Assembly (NCBI GenBank): GCA_021234155.1
Contig: JAJEKV010000001.1
Span: forward strand, 32,130,177-32,194,176
Length of the DNA stretch: 64,000 nucleotides
Direction of reading: 5' to 3'
Source: Isoetes taiwanensis
Lineage: Eukaryota > Streptophyta > Lycopodiopsida > Isoetales > Isoetaceae
The notes beneath the pieces were generated by a model. The model was given only the letters and a program-made list of their open reading frames with translations, was not told the origin of the DNA and made no database searches. Shown here in pieces: positions 58,090 through 64,000 of the stretch (its first letter is position 1; each line of letters starts with the position of its first letter). The position numbers and the translations under genes were made by a program.

Positions 58090-59990
58090 GAAAAATGGTA
58101 AAAATTTTGAATTACCTTAAAAATACTCACAAAGTGCGCAGATGGCCTGCTCAAAAAATTTTGGACAACCCTTTGGCGCACATCGAGAGTATTGGTCCTA
58201 GTTCAGATACTTAAAGCGACATAATTTTGTGAAATTATAGAGGAGTCTATAGTTAACACTAGAGTGGTCCCGGGAACCATTCCTGGTCCATGGACCAGAA
58301 CTGGTCCTGTTGACCCACTGCCACTTAAACCAATATATCTGAGAATAGAAGTTTCAATTTCGCGGTATATCGCCACCATATCAATCTTTACTTGATTCTT
58401 AACGATCTTCGAGAATTTCAAGACCAATGAACTCACCTATATGTTGTAGTGACTATTCAAATATTAGTGAATTTGATAGTTTCTGCAATAGTCCAGAACT
58501 GCATTCTTGGGTTTTCCTAGCATAAACGGGCCTAAACCTTGCTGAAATTGGAAGTATTTGTCTACTTATAATAGAACACATTGATTTGTATGTTTTCAGC
58601 TTTGGTTGCTATCATCTAACATCCGTGGAAGCCGGCAAACCCTATTTTGTTCAAAAATGCAGCTTGCGGTTTAGGAATTATTTCTCTCTTATTATTACAA
58701 GTTTTAGTTTAGTTCTTGTGGCCATGGATTTTTAACTATATGAAGTACAATCTTATATTCTTTTAGAATGTTCATAAGTTATATCAACTTCAAAATCTAA
58801 TAGAAAATTTCTTATACAGAATTTAGGACAAAATTATATGTTAAAATGCTCCAAAATCACCATCTGTAAGTATCAAGAGGGTAACGATAGTATCAAGACT
58901 TGCATATAGTATAATTAAGGTTTAACCATGCAATTAACTAGATTTAAAGATGATGTACAGCCATAGGATTAACACATTAGAGGTTAAAAATTTGAGTTAA
59001 ATCCAAAATTATAGGCTAAAAACTCATCATTTACTACCTAGTGATGTTTATTGATGAATGAAAGTGAAGATCATAAAGTTTAAGTATAAGAATAAGAAAT
59101 TAAACCATATGATCTTTGATGCGTCTTTCTCAACTTTGTAGAGAACACACTACATTTCTCCAAATAAGCCTTCCAAATGGTTCAAAACATGACAAGAGAC
59201 ATACATATAGGTCTCCTATGTAGGTTGTGTGGCTTTCTTGCAAAAATATACGGAGAAACTGGTTATTTTTTACTAGCATAAAACTGCTATATCCATTGCT
59301 GCTACAAAGCATTGCCAACATGTCAATTGCTTGTCAATTGACATGTTGGCTCGTGTTGAACTTGTCAATTGCTTATACGTCAAATATTAGCTCAAAATGC
59401 ATTTTCCTATAAAAGTTCTTGTATTTAAACTACAAATGCCTTCTGGGAACCATAATTGGTTCTGAGGAGGCAGAAAGCAGTTTTGACCCTGTCATGTTTG
59501 AATGGCCCTATCTTTCTTCACAGACTTCGGATTGACATGTAGTTTTTTGTATCATTTTTCTTATCTCGTAATGTCATCATAATCAAAAAATTTGAAAAAA
59601 TCATTTTGTCGAGACAGTTTAACTTTATGTAAACATGAAGCTTTTGGTACTTGATCCCCCTAAGCTCGCTAGAGCATAACTTACAAGTATGGGGGTATAT
59701 ATATTTTTAGATATTTTTCTAATGGACCACGACTGCCATATATGAACTCTTAGGAAGGGTTCGAATAGATTTTCTACCATTGATTTTATATGAATTTTAA
59801 AGTGAACACTTCAAATGGACCATTTCTGGTCCATCATCTGACCACTCTAGTGTTAATGCAGTGAGCAGAGCAAGAATATACTTTTAGTTTTTAGTCACCG
59901 CCCTCACCTGAAAAGAAATACTCGTGAAATGCACCTAGGGCCTCTCTAAAAATTTTGAATAGCATCCTGGCACACATTGAAGTATTTCAA
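58090..59990. repeat. Diverged direct repeats flanking the piggyBac-like element
   Basis: 58110-58185 and 59918-59992 share AAATACTC, TGGCCT/GGGCCT, CTAAAAATTTTG/CAAAAAATTTTGG, and GGC.CACAT.GA..GTATT. They look like two old copies of one repeat, with the element inserted between them. Confidence 0.5.
58257..59852. mobile_element. 1.6-kb piggyBac-like non-autonomous element
   Basis: The ends are inverted, CACTAGAGTGGTC at 58257-58269 and GACCACTCTAGTG at 59840-59852. TTAA lies immediately outside both ends (58253-58256, 59853-59856). A second inverted block, GGACCAGAACTGGTCC near 58291 and GGACCAGAAATGGTCC (complement near 59817), follows inside. A TTAA duplication is the hallmark of piggyBac transposition, and CACT-type termini are known in that superfamily. 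The interior has no transposase. A CACTA element is less likely because its 3-bp duplication would not give matching TTAA flanks. Confidence 0.7.
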
Positions 59991-60279
59991 CTTTTGAGCC
60001 ACCATAACTTGAGCTAGCCATCTCCAAATGACCTGGAATTTCAATAGGATACTTAAACTATCTAGTTCTTGTTTAGCATGTCCAATTAGCCTAGAAAGAT
60101 CAAATGCTACTCCAAATCGATCCAAATGTCTCAAATCCTAAAATTCCAAATTAGAATTTGCTTATATATAGAAGTATAATCCCATTAGCACCTCACAAGT
60201 TTTTACTCTCAGTTCCAAGACGATTTTTCAAATCCCAATTGTGATTCAGACACCATTTTTCATCGACACTTAACACTCA

Positions 60280-61230
60280 AATGGCCACTAGTTCCTTCAA
60301 GAAATGATACACTGCCTTAGCTCATGCCTTTGAAATAGATGTCAATTTGGTCTATAGTCTTTTTCAACAGGAAGCTGATGTGTCGGCCATTTTAGTTGCA
60401 ATCCCTTTCTATCAGCCTGTTGTGCAAGAGTTCCAGAAGAAGGTAAGTCCTAATGTACTACAACTGCCTCTTGTGTAGGAGACTTTGTACCCAAAGACTC
60501 CCTACAAGTAGCTCTAGGTCATGTACCCAGAGTCTTATCTAATAAATTCTCATGCATGCCCGACTGCATGGCAATAATTGTCAAGCACAAGATACTTTTC
60601 CTACAATGCTGCTTTGGCTATATTTCTGTCTTATAGAGCCCAAACCGTGGTAGGAGAGCCATCCATCCAATCAATCAATGTTGAACCCTTAGACTCTAGG
60701 GCGGATCAACAGATGCTTTTAGAGTACGACTACAAAGCAGGAAGAAGAAGAAGACCAAGAAGAGGATGAAGATCTAATCGAGGTAGACCTCGAGATGGAC
60801 AACAAGAAGTAGAGGAGGAGATTGAGCTCTTCAACGAGGACCAACAGACACTTAACGAGTAGCTGTTCCGATAGGGATGGGCATCACAAGCCTATCCCCC
60901 ATCATTCCACACACAAGCCTATCCCCCATCATTGTGGAATGCTAGGAGTATCTTTTCATGAACGACATCCAGAACCTTCCCGAATATAGATAGTGAGGAT
61001 ACAGAGTTGATGAACTTTTGTCACTTCTACGACAACAAGAGGACCTGGACAACGACTTCATTGACCAAAAGGCCCAAGAGTTTTCAGAAGAAGTTCGAGA
61101 AATCGAAACATGCACGGACTATATCATATCAAATGTAGAGGCCTACAACAGAATCAGTGGTTAGATGGCAGAGGAAGATCCACGGTCCAATGAAGACTTC
61201 ATAGCACTTCAAGAGCGGATGAAGATTAGG
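60280..61230 (+). pseudogene. Accessory ORF, copy 2
   Basis: The same protein as at 23125-24235, in broken frames. A start MATSSFKK is followed by ALAHAFEIDVNLVYSLFQQE; then HVPRVLSNKFSCMPDCMAII, RYFSYNAALAIFLSYRAQTV and GEPSIQSINVEP, MLLEYD, an acidic stretch, VDELLSLLRQQEDLDNDFID, and FIALQERMKI. Wherever both copies are readable the motif order is identical. No LTR or gag is recognised next to it; the LTR-like DNA at 55.7-57.0 kb may belong to the same old element. Confidence 0.6.
60888..60953. repeat. 27-bp tandem duplication
   Basis: CACAAGCCTATCCCCCATCA occurs twice in a row, interrupting accessory ORF copy 2 in its acidic region. Confidence 0.8.
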
Positions 61231-61385
61231 GGCTAAATGAATGCACTTCTATCAAGCTCGTCCACAACAACCACTAGACATCAGAGAACCATCGACACAA
61301 AAGCTTAGGGGCTAAATGAATGCACTTCTATCAAGCTCGTCCACAACAACCACTAGACATCAGAGAACCATCAACACAAAAGCTT
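61228..61385. repeat. 79-bp tandem duplication
   Basis: 61228-61306 and 61307-61385 differ at one base. Each begins AGGGGCTAAATGAATGCACT and ends ACACAAAAGCTT. The near identity shows a recent event in otherwise old DNA. Confidence 0.92.
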
Positions 61386-62067
61386 TGGGTCACTGCAATG
61401 AGACCACATTTCATCAAGAAAAGATGATTCTCTTAGACCATCATGTGGAGAAGATGATTCTATTACACCACATTGCGCTTAGACAAATATGCATCCAGGC
61501 ATAGAGGCAACACTTCTTCCCGGGGGGGGGGGCTCAGATATGATCTCCACGTCCTAACAGATGGCAGAGTGATAATGTTTAACTGAGCCTATGACTATCC
61601 GATTTTGTCATTTTTTCTCTACTAATTTTTTAAACTTCTTGCTCTTTAAAGTTTGTTTGAAGAGGACACGTAAGCTATGATCTTCATTCACGGAAACCTA
61701 GAACAGGTTGTCAATTCGATGCCTGCTAGCAGATTTTTCTGGATCGTGTATAATTTAAACTTCAAGCGGACTCTGCACGGACAGAGACATCAATTTGATT
61801 ACAGTCAGGCAAAGAAGTCTGTCAAGTATTCTCTTAAACTTCATATCAACTAAAAGATGCTTCGGCACATTCTGTACAGCCAAATATATATGTTTTATGA
61901 TGTCAAAAGGGCGTTTGTTAACAAGCCCGATCAAATAGAGGGTAATGGAAGTTATTGACATGTTAGAATTTTATGAAGTAGGCAGAATAAATACAGACAG
62001 ACATCATCCCAAGTTTGTAACATGGCACTTCTTGAACCTGAAAATATGAGAGAAATTGCTGCTTCAG
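61386..62067. other. Intergenic
   Basis: A G-run (about 61521-61532) and AT-rich DNA. The part nearest 62067 is probably 3' UTR of the GIL1-like gene; no clear poly-A signal was identified. Confidence 0.4.
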
Positions 62068-63635
62068 TTATCTGACTGACCTTGAATTCAGCTCCATAGC
62101 CTTGGGTTTTAAATACACCTGACTCTTGATGGTCTTTCCTTCCAATTCAAATCCAGGAGTTATCATAAACTGCACTTTGGACGTAAAGGTGCTTTTATCA
62201 ATTTCGTGAAGACGACTGGGACCACCTTCAACTGCCTCCATGCAAGACACATCAAGCTCTGCACATTCATTAACATAAAACATGGTCATGGACGAATCGC
62301 ATGCAAATGCCATTTTATGCAGCATCCAGACGTACTTCATGGCATCCAGAAATGATTCCATCACAATCTCAGACCATGTGTCAAACCAATTTAGCTCACA
62401 TTTCAAATCCTGCAGCTTTCTCATGCAGAAAGCATGAAAATACTTATGATAGAAAGGACTGCAAGAATCTATCACCTCTGCTGGTGATGCTGAAGCCAGA
62501 GTCTGAAAATCCCCTATGAAGGCCTGCTGACATGAATAAAGATCTGGAAACGAATCTTGGTTGGATATTCCGTAAGAATCCAACTCGAAATGTTTGAAAA
62601 TAACCTTATTTATGCATGCCTGAACGCCATATTTCATATGATCCACATGAAGGAATTTAGTATCTGGCAAAAGCTCACATAACGTCAATCCCAATACTGT
62701 TGCTCTGCTCTCAATACCAAGTCTATTCATACATAGTTCACGGGCCTCAATCAAATTACAACAAACATTCTGCAAAAGGGCTCTCGTCACCCGCACCGTT
62801 TCATGCAGATAACCTGGTGTAACCAATTTGTGACTACTCTCCCCAAATACTTTATTCCTATTAACAACATTCATGTGCATTTCCGGCCATCTGCCACGAT
62901 GCCAGTTAGAATCGGCTGTTGTTGCTTCTTCGTCCTCCCTTTTAATCCTTCGGTATCTTTGTCTTTGATTGAAGCGAGGTTCATCATAATATCCTTCAAA
63001 TGATACATGGTCATGCTTTTGCGGTCCTCTGCAATGATTCTTCTCCAAATTTTCGAGCTTTTTGAGGATGCCATCTATATTTCGGTACAAGCCTTTCATT
63101 TCTTGCTGCACATCACAACTGGAGGCCTTTGCGCCTCTGCTCCCACCGTCATCTTGTTTACCCCAAATTGATTTGTTGGATGCAGAAGAATCAGCTTTGC
63201 CATACCTCATTTTCTGAGCGGAAACCCGTGGATCATATACTATACGCTGGTAATTGGACATATCAGGGAAACAACTCGTCTTCTTGTTTGCCGATAAAAT
63301 ACGATCCAGCGCTAAAACCTTCCGCCTCGTCTTTCCAGATGCATGTGAATCATGTGGCGAATTTTCCACCTGAATAAGCAAAACTAAGCAAATCAGAACC
63401 AAAAGGCAAAGGGATGCTAAAAAAGCAAGAAACATACAGCTCTGAGAAGGGACTTGGACGTTTCAAAGGCATCGAATAGAGAAGAATTTCTTGATTTTTG
63501 TGGATCCGGCGAACGCATGACTGCAGGCCAGCAACCAGTAGAGACATTGGCTTGGTTGGTATGTAGCAGGCCATAGCCGGCGCCTTGCCTTCTTCTAAGC
63601 TCCTCGCTGCGCATGCCTGCCTTTCTTTCTTGCAT
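62068..63635 (-). CDS. GIL1/IRKI-like protein (DUF641 family)
   Basis: Two exons, 63635-63438 and 63369-62068, are joined across a 68-bp GT-AG intron (donor GCT|GTATGT, acceptor TTATTCAG|GTGG). Phase is kept, giving 499 residues. The upstream exon ends DAFETSKSLLRA; a Lys/Arg-rich and acidic middle part includes a probable coiled segment (GLYRNIDGILKKLENLEK). The C-terminal half carries the family features: HETVRVTRALLQNVC, INKVIFKHFELDSYG, PFYHKYFHAFCMRKLQDL, SFLDAMKYVWMLHKMAFACD and the closing FMITPGFELEGKTIKSQVYL. GIL1 of Arabidopsis acts in light-dependent loss of gravitropism and IRKI interacts with a receptor kinase; the role here is inferred from the family only. This is the only gene in the window without disruption. 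The ATG at 63635 is the first in frame; an ATG at 63614 is an alternative. Confidence 0.8.
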
Positions 63636-63982
63636 ACTACTAACTAGGTTCCGACCATGTTTGCTGAATTAGGGTTCTTACGTGGCGCTAAAAAAAATCT
63701 TATCGCTAATTGTGAGAGGCTATACATTAGGCAGTTCACCCTAGAGGGGACCATTGTATAATAGGGCGCAAAATAGTTTTACTCTTAACTCGTGGATTTC
63801 GGAATTGACCCTCCCCTGACTCTAATGCCAGCCCTCATTTCTCATCTTGCATCTTGGCCGTTAATCAAGAAACCCTGCTTCCGTATCCTCGATGTATTCA
63901 GACAGACGAGATCACACCCTTGCGCATATGTTCCTCTGGTATCTCAAACCTGTGCTGTGATTCTATCCACCAAGCGAGGCTC

Positions 63983-64000
63983 CACTATAGGGATACGACT
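63983..64000 (+). other. T7-promoter-like permuted sequence at the window edge
   Basis: CACTATAGGG is followed directly by ATACGACT. These 18 bases are a circular permutation of the core of the phage T7 promoter (ATACGACT + CACTATAGGG). It may be vector or adapter sequence at a contig end, or chance. Confidence 0.35.

Noticed and set aside
58257-59852. CACTA transposon based on the CACTA terminal bases
   Set aside because: A 3-bp duplication would have to match on both sides; TAA on the left and TTA on the right do not, whereas 4-bp TTAA matches exactly.
1-64000. tRNA genes and CRISPR arrays
   Set aside because: No cloverleaf with a matching A/B box pair and no regularly spaced short repeats were found; a CRISPR is not expected in a plant nuclear genome.

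Overview
This is a repeat-dense, AT-rich stretch of a land-plant nuclear genome. Only one gene looks intact: a two-exon minus-strand gene of the GIL1/IRKI (DUF641) type at 62068-63635. The captured dynein heavy-chain exons at 4549-5680 imply a lineage with flagellated sperm (fern, lycophyte, bryophyte, cycad or Ginkgo), because flowering plants and conifers have lost axonemal dynein. Together with plant PPR remnants and a plastid 16S fragment this makes a seed-free plant most likely. A fern is my guess, not a demonstration.

The left third (3.0-21.9 kb) is a nested transposon stack. An old Ty3/gypsy chromovirus in plus orientation supplies gag (3066-4007), protease to start of RT (12817-13593) and the rest of RT (20463-20876). 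It is split by two DNA transposons whose ends and target duplications can be read directly. The first is an 8.8-kb terminal-inverted-repeat element (4008-12816) carrying dynein heavy-chain exons, itself hit by a LINE (7085-11970), which is itself hit by a 556-bp fold-back element (9249-9804). The second is a 6.87-kb CACTA-like element (13594-20462) with perfect 17-bp TIRs and an AAA duplication; it carries a PPR-gene copy and LINE tails. The RT ends abruptly in a truncated LTR (20877-21883).

At 21.9-29 kb a second, minus-strand Ty3 copy (LTR 24744-26268, tRNA-iMet-type primer site, accessory ORF, gag) sits inside a Helitron helicase remnant. The Helitron region also holds LINE pieces and a plastid 16S rRNA fragment, and ends in a canonical hairpin plus CTAG at 28794. 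A second Helitron end faces it at 28918.

From 29 to 40 kb there is little coding signal: LINE 3' ends, a 1.16-kb tandem duplication and some possible small exons. From 40.6 to 45.2 kb lies a better preserved but dead chromovirus with a primer site and all pol domains. From 45.4 to 49.0 kb there is a minus-strand L1-type LINE relic. From 49 to 62 kb come old repeats, LTR-like DNA, a 1.6-kb piggyBac-like element flanked by TTAA, and a second copy of the accessory ORF found upstream of gag in the 22-26 kb element. The window ends with the GIL1-like gene and an 18-base tail resembling a permuted T7 promoter.

The most interesting items are the gene-carrying TIR elements, the accessory ORF conserved between two divergent element copies, the piggyBac-like element, and the facing Helitron termini. 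No tRNA gene or CRISPR array was seen. All family calls are from reading motifs; no database search was run.
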